A stretch of DNA of 32,880 nucleotides from Winogradskyella sp. (GTDB taxonomy: Bacteria > Bacteroidota > Bacteroidia > Flavobacteriales > Flavobacteriaceae), in NCBI RefSeq assembly GCF_025210595.1, contig NZ_JAOARH010000096.1, positions 1-32,880 of the forward strand. The letters run 5' to 3'. Shown here piece after piece: positions 25,247-32,880 of the stretch. The position numbers and the translations under genes are program-made. Every line of letters begins with the position of its first letter. Within the stretch, counting starts at the first letter, position 1. Under the pieces are notes generated by a model. It made no database searches. It had not been told where the DNA came from and was given only the letters and a program-made list of their open reading frames with translations.

Positions 25247-26476
25247 TTATATTAATTGTTTCAGTGCTATTTCAAAAGCAGTTTCACTAATACCTGTTTT
25301 TGTTGAATTGTTCTTTTTAACGTCTTCTAATGCTTTTCTAATAACAACAGATGTGTCACTAAAAATAGCTTCATCTGTCATCTGTACTTTGCGCTCCATG
25401 AAGTATGCAAAAACTCTTGCCATACCGCAGTTTGAAATAAAGTCTGGTATTAAGCTAACTTTTTGATCTGTATGCTCCATTATAGGACCGAAGAATATTT
25501 CTTTATCAGCAAAAGGCACATTAGCACCACAAGTTATAACCTCTAAACCAGAATCTATCATTTGGTCTATTTGCGCTTTAGTCACTAATCTAGACGCTGC
25601 ACATGGTGCAAAGACTTCAGTATTTATAGACCAAATTTTTTCGTTAATTTCTTCAAAAGGAATTAAATTATCTGCTACCAGCGTATTACCGTTTTTATTT
25701 AAATAAAGTTGTGTAATCTCATCAAACGAAAAACCATCAGCATTTATTAATCCACCAACTCTATCTATAATACCAACCACTTTTGCACCCATTTGTGCAA
25801 AATAAAATGCTGCAGCTGCACCAACATTACCAAAACCTTGTACTACGACACGTTTTCCTTCAATAGAACCATCACTAAGCTCATAGAAATGTTTTGCGGC
25901 AACAGCAACTCCATAACCCGTAATCATATCTGCAACCGTGTATTTTTTTAATACATCTGGTGAATATATTGGGTTTTCTATTACTTTAATAACACCTTGT
26001 CTTAATTGACCAATTCTATTAATCTTATCGGCTTGTGTTGGCTTAAAATGACCTTCAAAAACACCTTCTTGAGGATGCCAAACACCACTTTCTTCTGTGA
26101 TTGGTATAACTTCATGGATTTCATCTACATTTAAATCACCGCCTGTACCATAATAACTTTTTAGTAATGGTGACACTGCTGCGTACCAACGCTCTAAAAC
26201 GCCTTTTTTTCTTGGATCTTGTGGATCGAAATTTATACCAGATTTAGCACCACCAATTGCTGGGCCAGATACTGTAAATTTAACTTCCATGGTTTTAGCT
26301 AATGATAAAACTTCATTTTTATCTAAGCCTTTACGCATTCTGGTACCTCCACCAGCGGCTCCGCCTCTTAATGAGTTAATAACTGTCCAGCCTTCTGCGT
26401 CTGTTTCTGAATCGTTCCAATGAAAAACTATTTCTGGTGATTTATTTTCGTACTTGTGAAGTAATTCCTTTATCAA
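25247..26476 (-). CDS. Glu/Leu/Phe/Val dehydrogenase
   Basis: 409 residues. NAD(P)-dependent oxidative deamination of an amino acid. Motifs: GGAAGGGTRM (38-47), substrate-site K66 (MEVKFTV), catalytic K78 in GGAKSG, catalytic D114 in GTGGDLNV, Rossmann fingerprint QGFGNVG (213-219) with acidic D238 suggesting an NAD preference. Length matches glutamate dehydrogenase better than the 350-370 residues of leucine dehydrogenase, but the substrate cannot be fixed by eye. An exact -7 box sits just upstream. First of a probable two-gene unit with nhaD. Confidence 0.9.
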   Translation of the reverse strand: MIKELLHKYENKSPEIVFHWNDSETDAEGWTVINSLRGGAAGGGTRMRKGLDKNEVLSLAKTMEVKFTVSGPAIGGAKSGINFDPQDPRKKGVLERWYAAVSPLLKSYYGTGGDLNVDEIHEVIPITEESGVWHPQEGVFEGHFKPTQADKINRIGQLRQGVIKVIENPIYSPDVLKKYTVADMITGYGVAVAAKHFYELSDGSIEGKRVVVQGFGNVGAAAAFYFAQMGAKVVGIIDRVGGLINADGFSFDEITQLYLNKNGNTLVADNLIPFEEINEKIWSINTEVFAPCAASRLVTKAQIDQMIDSGLEVITCGANVPFADKEIFFGPIMEHTDQKVSLIPDFISNCGMARVFAYFMERKVQMTDEAIFSDTSVVIRKALEDVKKNNSTKTGISETAFEIALKQLI

Positions 26477-26499
26477 TTTGTTATATTTTTAAGAAGTAA

Positions 26500-26507
26500 C
26501 AAATATA
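26500..26507 (-). promoter_or_regulatory. Candidate -7 box of the amino-acid dehydrogenase gene
   Basis: TATATTTG on the minus strand, exact to TAnnTTTG, about 24 bp before the start codon. No TTG at the expected distance. It abuts the probable anmK terminator. Confidence 0.4.
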
Positions 26508-26558
26508 AAAAACTCTAATACCTAATAATGAATTAAATATTAATTTTAAGCATTAGGT
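26507..26558 (-). terminator. Probable terminator of anmK
   Basis: Arms ACCTAAT (minus strand, within the last anmK codons) and ATTAGGT (26552-26558 with 26520-26526), plus an inner TTAAA/TTTAA pairing, then after 7 nt a run of six T on the minus strand. AT-rich and imperfect, so moderate support. Confidence 0.4.
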
Positions 26559-27613
26559 GTCAAAATTTTTCCAGAGGAATGGTCTTTACTTGCTCCTGTG
26601 ACACTTTTAAGGCAGTTGATCTCATTTCGTTCTTTTAAAATACCTAACAAACCAAACACCAATGCTTCTTTATATTCAATGATTTCTTTATTTGGAATTA
26701 CAACGGAAGAGTTTGAAAGTACTTTTATTCTACTGATTAAAAAATTATTGTAAGCTCCACCACCAGATATTAACACATTAGTGTTGCTTATATTTAAAAC
26801 TTTTGAAATTTGAATCGCAATATGCTCTACAAAGGTTCTTAAAACATCTTTAATTTGAAGATTGTAATTATCTATTATTGGAACAATATTCGCTCTAACC
26901 CATTCTAAACCTAAAGATTTCGGTGGCGACTGTTTGTAAAAATCGAGTTGATTTAATCGATATAATAGTTCTTTATTTATGTTTCCTTTTGAAGCAATTT
27001 CCCCTTTATCATCAAACTCTAAATCCAATTTATTAACGTAATGATTTAATACTATGTTTGTCGGACATATATCAAAAGCAATACGTTTGTCATTATCTTC
27101 GAATGAGATATTTGCAAACCCTCCTAAGTTTAAACAAAAATCAAATGCATTAAATAATAATCTATCACCTATAGGAACTAATGGTGCGCCTTGGCCACCA
27201 TATTTAACATCTTGTACTCTAAAGTCACAAATAACCTTAGTATTTAATAGATCTGCAAAACTCTGTAAATTTCCTATCTGGTAGGTAATTCCATTTTCTG
27301 GCTGATGTAAAGCTGTATGCCCATGTGAAGCAATAAAATCTATCTTATTTATTGCATACTTTTCAATAAAACTTAAGGTAATCTTTGCTAAATACTCAGA
27401 ATATTTAACATCAACTTCATGTAATTCTTTAATTGATTTATCTACTAATTGTCTTAAAGTTAATTCCCAATCTGTAGAATATTTTATAGTTTCTGATTGA
27501 TGAATTTTAAATTTCCAACTATTCTTAAAAGTGTAAGTAGCATAAACAATGTCAATACCATCTAAAGAAGTACCAGACATTATAGCGATAACATTATAAG
27601 TAGATTTTGCCAT
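26546..27613 (-). CDS. anmK: Anhydro-N-acetylmuramic acid kinase
   Basis: 355 residues. Hydrolyses and phosphorylates 1,6-anhydro-MurNAc to MurNAc-6-phosphate in cell-wall recycling. ASKHA-fold signatures: MSGTSLDGID (12-21), SHGHTALHQP (96-105), KYGGQGAPLVPIGD (137-150), LNLGGFANI (161-169), catalytic aspartate in AFDICPTN (D181) and ISGGGAYN near the C-terminus. Slightly short of the usual 370 residues. Divergent from the acyl-CoA dehydrogenase gene, with 91 bp between them. No MurQ etherase gene adjoins it. Confidence 0.94.
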   Translation of the reverse strand: MAKSTYNVIAIMSGTSLDGIDIVYATYTFKNSWKFKIHQSETIKYSTDWELTLRQLVDKSIKELHEVDVKYSEYLAKITLSFIEKYAINKIDFIASHGHTALHQPENGITYQIGNLQSFADLLNTKVICDFRVQDVKYGGQGAPLVPIGDRLLFNAFDFCLNLGGFANISFEDNDKRIAFDICPTNIVLNHYVNKLDLEFDDKGEIASKGNINKELLYRLNQLDFYKQSPPKSLGLEWVRANIVPIIDNYNLQIKDVLRTFVEHIAIQISKVLNISNTNVLISGGGAYNNFLISRIKVLSNSSVVIPNKEIIEYKEALVFGLLGILKERNEINCLKSVTGASKDHSSGKILTPNA

Positions 27614-27636
27614 ATAAGTAAAAATAGTATTACTTA

Positions 27637-27667
27637 TTGAAAATACAGCAATAAAGAGTTATCTTTG
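27637..27667 (+). promoter_or_regulatory. Promoter of the acyl-CoA dehydrogenase gene
   Basis: TTG at 27637-27639, a 20-bp spacer and TATCTTTG (27660-27667), exact to the -7 consensus. The start of transcription would be about 32 nt before the ATG. Confidence 0.6.
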
Positions 27668-27704
27668 CATGAATTTTTTAACAAATTAATAATCAATTTA
27701 CCTT

Positions 27705-28847
27705 ATGGATTTTAGCCTTACCGAAGAACACATGATGATTCGCGATGCAGCGAGAGATTTTGCACAAACCGAATTACTTCCTGGAGTAATTGAACGTGAT
27801 GAGAAACAAAGCTTCCCAGATGAGCTTGTTAGAAAAATGGGAGAACTTGGTTTTCTTGGTGTTATGGTAGATCCTAAATATGGAGGAAGTGGAATGGACA
27901 CTATTTCATATGTATTGATTATGGAAGAGTTATCAAAAATTGATGCTTCTGCTTCTGTAATGGTTTCTGTAAATAACTCATTAGTATGTTATGGTTTAGA
28001 GGCTTATGGTACTGAAGAGCAAAAACAAAAGTACTTAACAAAATTAGCAACTGGAGAATATTTAGGTGCATTTTGTTTGAGTGAACCAGAAGCAGGTAGT
28101 GATGCAACTTCGCAAAGTACAACTGCTATTGACATGGGTGATCACTATGTATTAAATGGAACGAAAAACTGGATTACTAATGGTGGACGTTCAGATGTTT
28201 ATTTAGTCATTGCTCAAACAGATAAAGACAAAGGACATAGAGGAATCAATGCTTTCATCGTTGAAAAAGGAATGGAAGGTTTTGATATTGGACCAAAAGA
28301 AGATAAACTTGGAATTAGAGGAAGTGATACACATACCCTTCAGTTTAATGATGTAAAAGTTCCTAAAGAAAATAGAATTGGAGAAGATGGATTTGGATTT
28401 AAATTTGCCATGAAAACACTTTCAGGTGGTCGTATTGGTATTGCTTCTCAAGCCTTAGGTATTGCTTCTGGTGCTTATGAATTAGCTTTAAAATATTCTA
28501 AAGAGCGTAAAGCCTTTGGAACTGAAATCTGCAACCACCAAGCTATTGCATTTAAATTGGCAGATATGGCTACTGAAATTGAAGCTGCAAGACACCTTGT
28601 AATGAAATCTGCTTGGGATAAAGACCAAGGTAACAACTATGATATGTCTGGAGCTATGGCTAAGTTATATGCAAGTAAAGTAGCTATGGAACAAACTGTT
28701 GAAGCTGTGCAAATTCACGGAGGAAATGGTTTTGTAAAAGAATACCATGTAGAGCGTTTAATGCGTGATGCTAAGATTACTCAGATTTATGAAGGAACTT
28801 CAGAAATTCAAAAAATTGTAATTTCTAGAGGTGTCCTAAGAGATTAA
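27705..28847 (+). CDS. Acyl-CoA dehydrogenase
   Basis: 380 residues. FAD-dependent alpha,beta-dehydrogenation of an acyl-CoA. Signatures: AFCLSEPEAGSDA (about 122-134), WITNGG (156-161), RKAFG (268-272), IHGGNGFVKEYHVERLMRDAK and QIYEGTSEIQ with the catalytic glutamate E363 in the short-chain/butyryl-type position. Length and motifs fit the short-chain or branched-chain group; the exact substrate is not readable. It is a monocistronic unit with its own promoter and terminator, and no electron-transfer flavoprotein gene is adjacent. Confidence 0.93.
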   Translation: MDFSLTEEHMMIRDAARDFAQTELLPGVIERDEKQSFPDELVRKMGELGFLGVMVDPKYGGSGMDTISYVLIMEELSKIDASASVMVSVNNSLVCYGLEAYGTEEQKQKYLTKLATGEYLGAFCLSEPEAGSDATSQSTTAIDMGDHYVLNGTKNWITNGGRSDVYLVIAQTDKDKGHRGINAFIVEKGMEGFDIGPKEDKLGIRGSDTHTLQFNDVKVPKENRIGEDGFGFKFAMKTLSGGRIGIASQALGIASGAYELALKYSKERKAFGTEICNHQAIAFKLADMATEIEAARHLVMKSAWDKDQGNNYDMSGAMAKLYASKVAMEQTVEAVQIHGGNGFVKEYHVERLMRDAKITQIYEGTSEIQKIVISRGVLRD

Positions 28848-28870
28848 ATCTATCTTATCTATAATAATTT

Positions 28871-28902
28871 AAGGCTTCAAGATTAAACTTGAAGCCTTTT
28901 TT
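28871..28902 (+). terminator. Intrinsic terminator after the acyl-CoA dehydrogenase gene
   Basis: An 11-bp perfect stem (28871-28881 with 28888-28898, arms AAGGCTTCAAG/CTTGAAGCCTT), 6-nt loop, then T run. It lies between convergent genes; on the minus strand the following bases are only partly T, so it may act weakly for the histidine kinase gene. Confidence 0.85.
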
Positions 28903-28926
28903 AATTTACATATAAACTTAATAAAA

Positions 28927-30855
28927 CTACTTTATAGGTAATTCTAATATTACCTTAGTTCCTGTAGATACATTATTAGAATCTTTAAGATCTACAAATT
29001 TTAAGGAAAATTTATTCCTGTAGTCCTTAACAAAATTTGTTAGTCTTTCTTTTGTAAGGCTTAGTCCTAAAGACTTTCTTTTAATGACTTTGTTTTCTTT
29101 TATACGAGCAGATTGTTCTCTTCCAATACCATTATCAGTAATATTAATAGAGATATAATCGTTAGATTCTTTTGTGATTTCGAGATCAATAATTTTATCT
29201 CCTTTTTTTGAAGACAATCCATGCCAAATAGCATTTTCTATAAATGGCTGTAAAACCAATGAAGGTAACCTTATAGAGTGTAAATCTATATTTTCGTTTA
29301 CATAAATATTAAATACAACCTCATTAGAAAATCTAATATTTTCGATACTAAAATATAACTCTATGGTTTCTAACTCTTCTGCTAAAGAAACTTCTTTGGT
29401 TTTTGAAGCTTCTAAAATTTTACGCATTAGTTTGGCAAACTTATTTAAATAATAAACAGCATTTTTTTGCTCGTTTGTAATTATATATTGCTTAATTGAA
29501 TTTAAAGAATTAAATACAAAATGAGGGTTCATTTGGCTTCTTAAAATATCTTGTTCTAATGTTAAAATACGTTTTTCATTTTTTAATAACCTTTGTCTAT
29601 AAAGGATATATGATATTACTATAATAAAAAACAAAATTAAACAACTTGCTATGAGTATGTTTTTGTTTTTACGGTAATTCAATTTTTCTATTTCTCTTTC
29701 TTGCTCAATAGACTTTAGTTTGTCATTAATCTTTTCTGTATCGTATTTAACTATAATATCATTAACATACTGAAAGTTTTGTTCTTTATTTAATTCATCA
29801 GAAAAATTTCGTGAGAGCTGTGTATATTCATAGGCGTTCTTATAGTCTTTTTCTTTTTCGGCTAAGGACGCTAAATACCTGTAGTTTTCTTCTAAACTAC
29901 TTTTAAAATTGTATTCTAAAGCAAGTTCTTGGCTTTTGTTTAAATAATATTTAGATTTTTTATAATCTGCTGTTTTTAAATATGCCCAACCAAGACTAGA
30001 ATAAACTCCTGTTAAATGAAACTTATCTCTTAATTCTTTAGCTTCTTTTAAAATTGAAGTCATTAATGTAATGGCTTCTTCACTTTTGTTTTCTTTAATA
30101 AGAACAGCGCCTATACTACTATTACAGATAACCTTACCTAACTTAGAATTTATCTCGGTATTGTATTCTAAAGATTTTTTATAATACTCTAATGCTTCAT
30201 CTAGTTTACCAAGTGCTTCCTTTGCGTAACCAATATTATGATAATTAATTGCTAGACCTAATTTATTATCTACCTCTTTTTCAATCTTAAGAGATTTAGA
30301 AAAACGTTCAATAGCTATCTCATATTGATCTAATGCTAAATAAATATTACCCATACTATTTAAAGACACTGCAATACTTTTCTTTATTGGCTCTGTTCTT
30401 GGGTTTACTTTCTCGGCAATAGTTAAAGCTTCTTTATGATAATCTAAAGCTGTTCTTACAGCATCTGTTCTACGGTATACAACACCAAGCATATTTAGCG
30501 CTGCTATTTCTATATCTGTATATTTATTTGCTCTAGCTGTTTTTACAGATTGGTTATGAAAATCTATTGCTTTATTATACTGAGATGTATTTCTACAATA
30601 AATACCCATTAAATTTAAAGCATATGCTTGCCCAAAGCTATATTCGTTTTTTTGAGAATCATTAATAAATGTACTTATTGTAAGTGAATCTCTTGAGTAT
30701 GGCTTGAGTAATTTACTAACTGCCTGATAATTTTTAGTTTTAGAATTTATAAGACTATCTATGTTAAAATTCCGTTGTTGGGCATTAAGACAGACCACAG
30801 ATAACAGTGTAGCTATTAAACCGCATAAATGAATTAAAAACTTACTTTTAAACAT
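28927..30855 (-). CDS. TPR-containing LytS-type sensor histidine kinase
   Basis: 642 residues. Signal peptide (1-25), a periplasmic sensor of about seven tetratricopeptide repeats (about 75-355), a short coiled coil, one membrane helix (about 399-419), then a His_kinase domain with phospho-acceptor H445 in SQMNPHFVFNSLNSIKQ, N box LQPFIENAIWHG (535-546) and G box ITDNGIG (572-578). This is the LytS/YehU class that pairs with LytTR regulators. The signal it senses is unknown; TPRs suggest protein or peptide binding. The ATG overlaps the response regulator stop by 1 bp (TAATG), so the two are translationally coupled. Confidence 0.92.
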   Translation of the reverse strand: MFKSKFLIHLCGLIATLLSVVCLNAQQRNFNIDSLINSKTKNYQAVSKLLKPYSRDSLTISTFINDSQKNEYSFGQAYALNLMGIYCRNTSQYNKAIDFHNQSVKTARANKYTDIEIAALNMLGVVYRRTDAVRTALDYHKEALTIAEKVNPRTEPIKKSIAVSLNSMGNIYLALDQYEIAIERFSKSLKIEKEVDNKLGLAINYHNIGYAKEALGKLDEALEYYKKSLEYNTEINSKLGKVICNSSIGAVLIKENKSEEAITLMTSILKEAKELRDKFHLTGVYSSLGWAYLKTADYKKSKYYLNKSQELALEYNFKSSLEENYRYLASLAEKEKDYKNAYEYTQLSRNFSDELNKEQNFQYVNDIIVKYDTEKINDKLKSIEQEREIEKLNYRKNKNILIASCLILFFIIVISYILYRQRLLKNEKRILTLEQDILRSQMNPHFVFNSLNSIKQYIITNEQKNAVYYLNKFAKLMRKILEASKTKEVSLAEELETIELYFSIENIRFSNEVVFNIYVNENIDLHSIRLPSLVLQPFIENAIWHGLSSKKGDKIIDLEITKESNDYISINITDNGIGREQSARIKENKVIKRKSLGLSLTKERLTNFVKDYRNKFSLKFVDLKDSNNVSTGTKVILELPIK

Positions 30856-31592
30856 TATATTTTTTTTAGGAATTCGGTTCTTTTCATTCTAGAAATAGGA
30901 ATTTTATAATTGCCTTCTAAAACAACATACCCTTCAGATTTTATATATTCTTTTATCTTATCAAGATTAACAATGTAAGAATTATGAATTCTAAAAAAAT
31001 GATCTTTAGGAAGTAATTCGTTAACCTCTTTTAACTTTTTAGTCAATAATATTTTTTTAGAATTAGTTAAATGAAATGTACTATAATTCCCATCAGATTC
31101 TGCAAATACAATATCTGATATGTTAAGAAAGATTAATTTACCATCTGTATTCACCGTGATTTTTTTATCACTTACCTGTTTACTATAATCTTTAAGAATA
31201 CGCTCTAGCTTATCTGATACAACAGTACTCCTATTAACATGATGTTTCACTTTTTGAATAGCCAAAGTGAGATCATCTATGTCTACAGGTTTCAATAAAT
31301 AGTCTATAGCCTGTTGCTTTATAGCTTTTATTGCATATTCATTATAAGCGGTTGTAATAATTACTGCAAAATCTTTTACTTCTACTTTATTTAAAAATTG
31401 AAAACCATCCATTGTTGGCATTTCAATATCTAAAAAAACACAATCTATATGATTGTTTTTTATAAATTCTAATGCCTTTTCGGGCTCAGTAAACTTTTCT
31501 AAAACCTCTATTTGATCGCAAAAATTTTCTAATTCCCAAGCCAAACTATCAAGAGCTTTAGGTTCATCATCAATAAGTATTGTCTTTAACAT
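30855..31592 (-). CDS. LytTR-family response regulator
   Basis: 245 residues from the ATG at 31590-31592. I chose this start because the receiver domain begins at once (MLKTILIDDEP); an in-frame ATG 48 bp upstream would add an odd hydrophobic extension. Receiver domain (1-115) with D8/D9, phospho-acceptor D55 in FLDIEMP, and K101. LytTR DNA-binding domain (about 143-245) with FAESDGNYS and RIHNSYIVNL. Upstream of, and 1 bp overlapping with, its kinase. Its targets are unknown; the divergent secreted SUMF1-domain gene is a natural candidate. Confidence 0.93.
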   Translation of the reverse strand: MLKTILIDDEPKALDSLAWELENFCDQIEVLEKFTEPEKALEFIKNNHIDCVFLDIEMPTMDGFQFLNKVEVKDFAVIITTAYNEYAIKAIKQQAIDYLLKPVDIDDLTLAIQKVKHHVNRSTVVSDKLERILKDYSKQVSDKKITVNTDGKLIFLNISDIVFAESDGNYSTFHLTNSKKILLTKKLKEVNELLPKDHFFRIHNSYIVNLDKIKEYIKSEGYVVLEGNYKIPISRMKRTEFLKKI

Positions 31593-31858
31593 TATTATCG
31601 CTTTATAAAAAGTAATATAAATATATGCTTTAATAAGCAATCATTAAGTATTAAAGTATGTATGGTATAAAATTTTGTGCATTTGGTAAGATATAGTCTC
31701 AAAAAATGTTTTGGCTTAAAATATTCAAGGTTTACCTAAAATTCCATTTACACAATTTTCACAACCATCTATACATGTTCTATTATAGTCTTCTTAATCG
31801 CAATTTAATTTTACCTACATATTAATGAACACATTAAAATTAACAAACACATTAAATT
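31593..31858. other. Divergent intergenic region, regulator versus SUMF1-domain gene
   Basis: 266 bp, AT-rich, no coding frame of note. I see no exact TAnnTTTG on either strand near the two starts and no obvious LytTR-type direct repeat. A short direct repeat (ACACATTAAA, about 31830 and again about 31848) lies just before the plus-strand start. Confidence 0.5.
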
Positions 31859-32880
31859 ATGAAATTAAGATTATTACTTTTCTCATTTTTACTTTGCTCC
31901 TACTTCTCAAGGGCAAACAACATTCAAGTCAACAACATCTCGTTAGAGAATCTAAACGAAGTCTCTAATTGGGTACATGTAGAGTTTGATCTCTTTTGGG
32001 AAAACTCTTGGCGTATTAGTTCTGGCCCTTCAAATTGGGATGCTGCATGGGTATTTATAAAGTATAGGGTGAATAATGGTACTTGGACGCACGGCATTGT
32101 AAGTCAAGCTAACTCAGTAGCTGCACCAGGGAGTACTATGAATGTAACCTCAGATGGAATGGGTGCTTTTATTTATAGAGATGCTGACGGCAATGGCAAT
32201 GTTAATTTTCAAAACAATCAATTACGTTGGAATTTCGGTTCTACAGATACAGATGATATTATAGATATTCAAGTATTTGCTATAGAAATGGTTTACATTC
32301 CTGAAGGTGCATTCTATGTTGGAGGAACAACAGGAGATGAATCTAATAAGTTTCATAGTGGTGGATTTTCTACATCGTCTTCTTATCAAATAACATCAGA
32401 GGCAGCTATAACCATAGCTAATTCTTCTGGAAATTTATATTACGTTGGTGATAACGCTAGTGGTGGTGACCAAACAGGTACACTTAGTTCTTCTTATCCT
32501 AAAGGGTTTAATGACTTTTATTGTATGAAATATGAGGTCACAGAAGCGCAATGGCTAGGTTTCTTTAATAGTTTAACAGAAGCTCAAAAAACTAACAGAG
32601 ATGTTACTGATTCAACTCATAAGAACAGTGATTCTGAAATTAGTAGAAATACTGTTTCTTGGACTGGAGGAAGTGCTAGTGCAACAACTACAGCACCAGA
32701 TAGAGCCATAAGTTATTTAAGTCCTGGCGATATGAATGCTTATATGGACTGGACAGGTATGCGACCAATGACTGAGCTAGAATATGAAAAGGCTTGTAGA
32801 GGACCTATACTACCAAAAGCTGGAGAATTTGCTTGGGGAAGTGCTAATATTGCATCTAACGATTATAGTTTAGTTAATTC
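31859..32880 (+). CDS. Secreted SUMF1/FGE-like domain protein, 3' end off the window
   Basis: 340 codons are visible, open to the edge. Signal peptide 1-19 (MKLRLLLFSFLLCSYFSRA). An N-terminal beta-rich segment (about 20-140, FDLFWENSWRISSGPSNWDAAWVFIKYRV) precedes a formylglycine-generating-enzyme-type domain starting at IEMVYIPEGAFYVGG (about 148-162), with YCMKYEVTEAQW (about 223-234), LSPGDMNAYMDWTGMRPMTELEYEKACRG. The FGE catalytic cysteines would lie beyond the window, so whether it is an enzyme or a structural homologue (as GldJ is) cannot be judged. The start is fixed by the signal peptide; an ATG at 31825 is out of frame. Divergent from the LytTR regulator. Confidence 0.8.
   Translation, partial: MKLRLLLFSFLLCSYFSRANNIQVNNISLENLNEVSNWVHVEFDLFWENSWRISSGPSNWDAAWVFIKYRVNNGTWTHGIVSQANSVAAPGSTMNVTSDGMGAFIYRDADGNGNVNFQNNQLRWNFGSTDTDDIIDIQVFAIEMVYIPEGAFYVGGTTGDESNKFHSGGFSTSSSYQITSEAAITIANSSGNLYYVGDNASGGDQTGTLSSSYPKGFNDFYCMKYEVTEAQWLGFFNSLTEAQKTNRDVTDSTHKNSDSEISRNTVSWTGGSASATTTAPDRAISYLSPGDMNAYMDWTGMRPMTELEYEKACRGPILPKAGEFAWGSANIASNDYSLVN

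Noticed and set aside
31593-31640. 16-residue N-terminal extension of the LytTR response regulator
   Set aside because: The receiver domain starts at the second ATG (31592); the extension is hydrophobic and unlike any receiver N-terminus.
1-32880. CRISPR arrays, insertion sequences, phage genes, toxin-antitoxin pairs or defence systems
   Set aside because: No spaced repeats, transposase or integrase motifs, or small paired genes were seen; gene content is core flavobacterial throughout.

Overview
The window is AT-rich chromosomal DNA from a member of the Flavobacteriaceae (Bacteroidota), most likely a marine one. The evidence is a type IX secretion (T9SS) and gliding block (porU, porV, gldJ), proteins with T9SS C-terminal sorting tails, an NhaD-type sodium antiporter, Cys/Asp-rich GCMD-type motifs common in marine flavobacterial surface proteins, and promoters of the Bacteroidota form (TTG, 17-20 bp, TAnnTTTG) with no clear Shine-Dalgarno sites. 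I see no insertion sequence, phage gene, CRISPR array or rRNA.

Layout, left to right. 1-1073: mannose-1-phosphate guanylyltransferase (minus, missing only its last codons). 1160-1759: SprT-like metalloprotein. 1787-5824: a 1345-residue secreted multidomain protein with FG-GAP/VCBS repeats, an ASPIC/UnbV domain, a PKD-like segment, a vanadium haloperoxidase domain with its complete vanadate-binding signature, and a T9SS tail. 5868-7524: short-chain dehydrogenase and M28 peptidase lipoprotein, overlapping by 8 bp. 7606-8346: secreted protein of unknown function. 8397-11024: pyruvate dehydrogenase E2 and E1-alpha. 11116-11604: cytidine deaminase. 11673-16839: porV and porU. On the plus strand, 17167-20191: gldJ then murF. 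20359-20433: tRNA-Val(TAC), minus. 20497-23763: an exbB-exbD-tonB-folC operon, minus. 23827-26476: Glu/Leu-type dehydrogenase and NhaD antiporter. 26546-27613: anmK. 27705-28847: acyl-CoA dehydrogenase (plus). 28927-31592: TPR-containing LytS-type histidine kinase and LytTR response regulator (minus). 31859-end: start of a secreted formylglycine-generating-enzyme-like (SUMF1) protein.

Functional picture. PorU, PorV and GldJ belong to the T9SS/gliding apparatus that would export and anchor the haloperoxidase fusion. MurF and AnmK serve peptidoglycan synthesis and recycling. The Exb/Ton operon would energise outer-membrane transport. PDH, acyl-CoA dehydrogenase, the amino-acid dehydrogenase and NhaD are central metabolism and ion homeostasis.

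Most of the window is ordinary core genome. The best candidates for something less described are the haloperoxidase fusion, a 75-bp nested inverted repeat after murF, and the TPR-LytS/LytTR pair divergent from a secreted SUMF1 protein. Domain calls come from motif reading; no searches were run.
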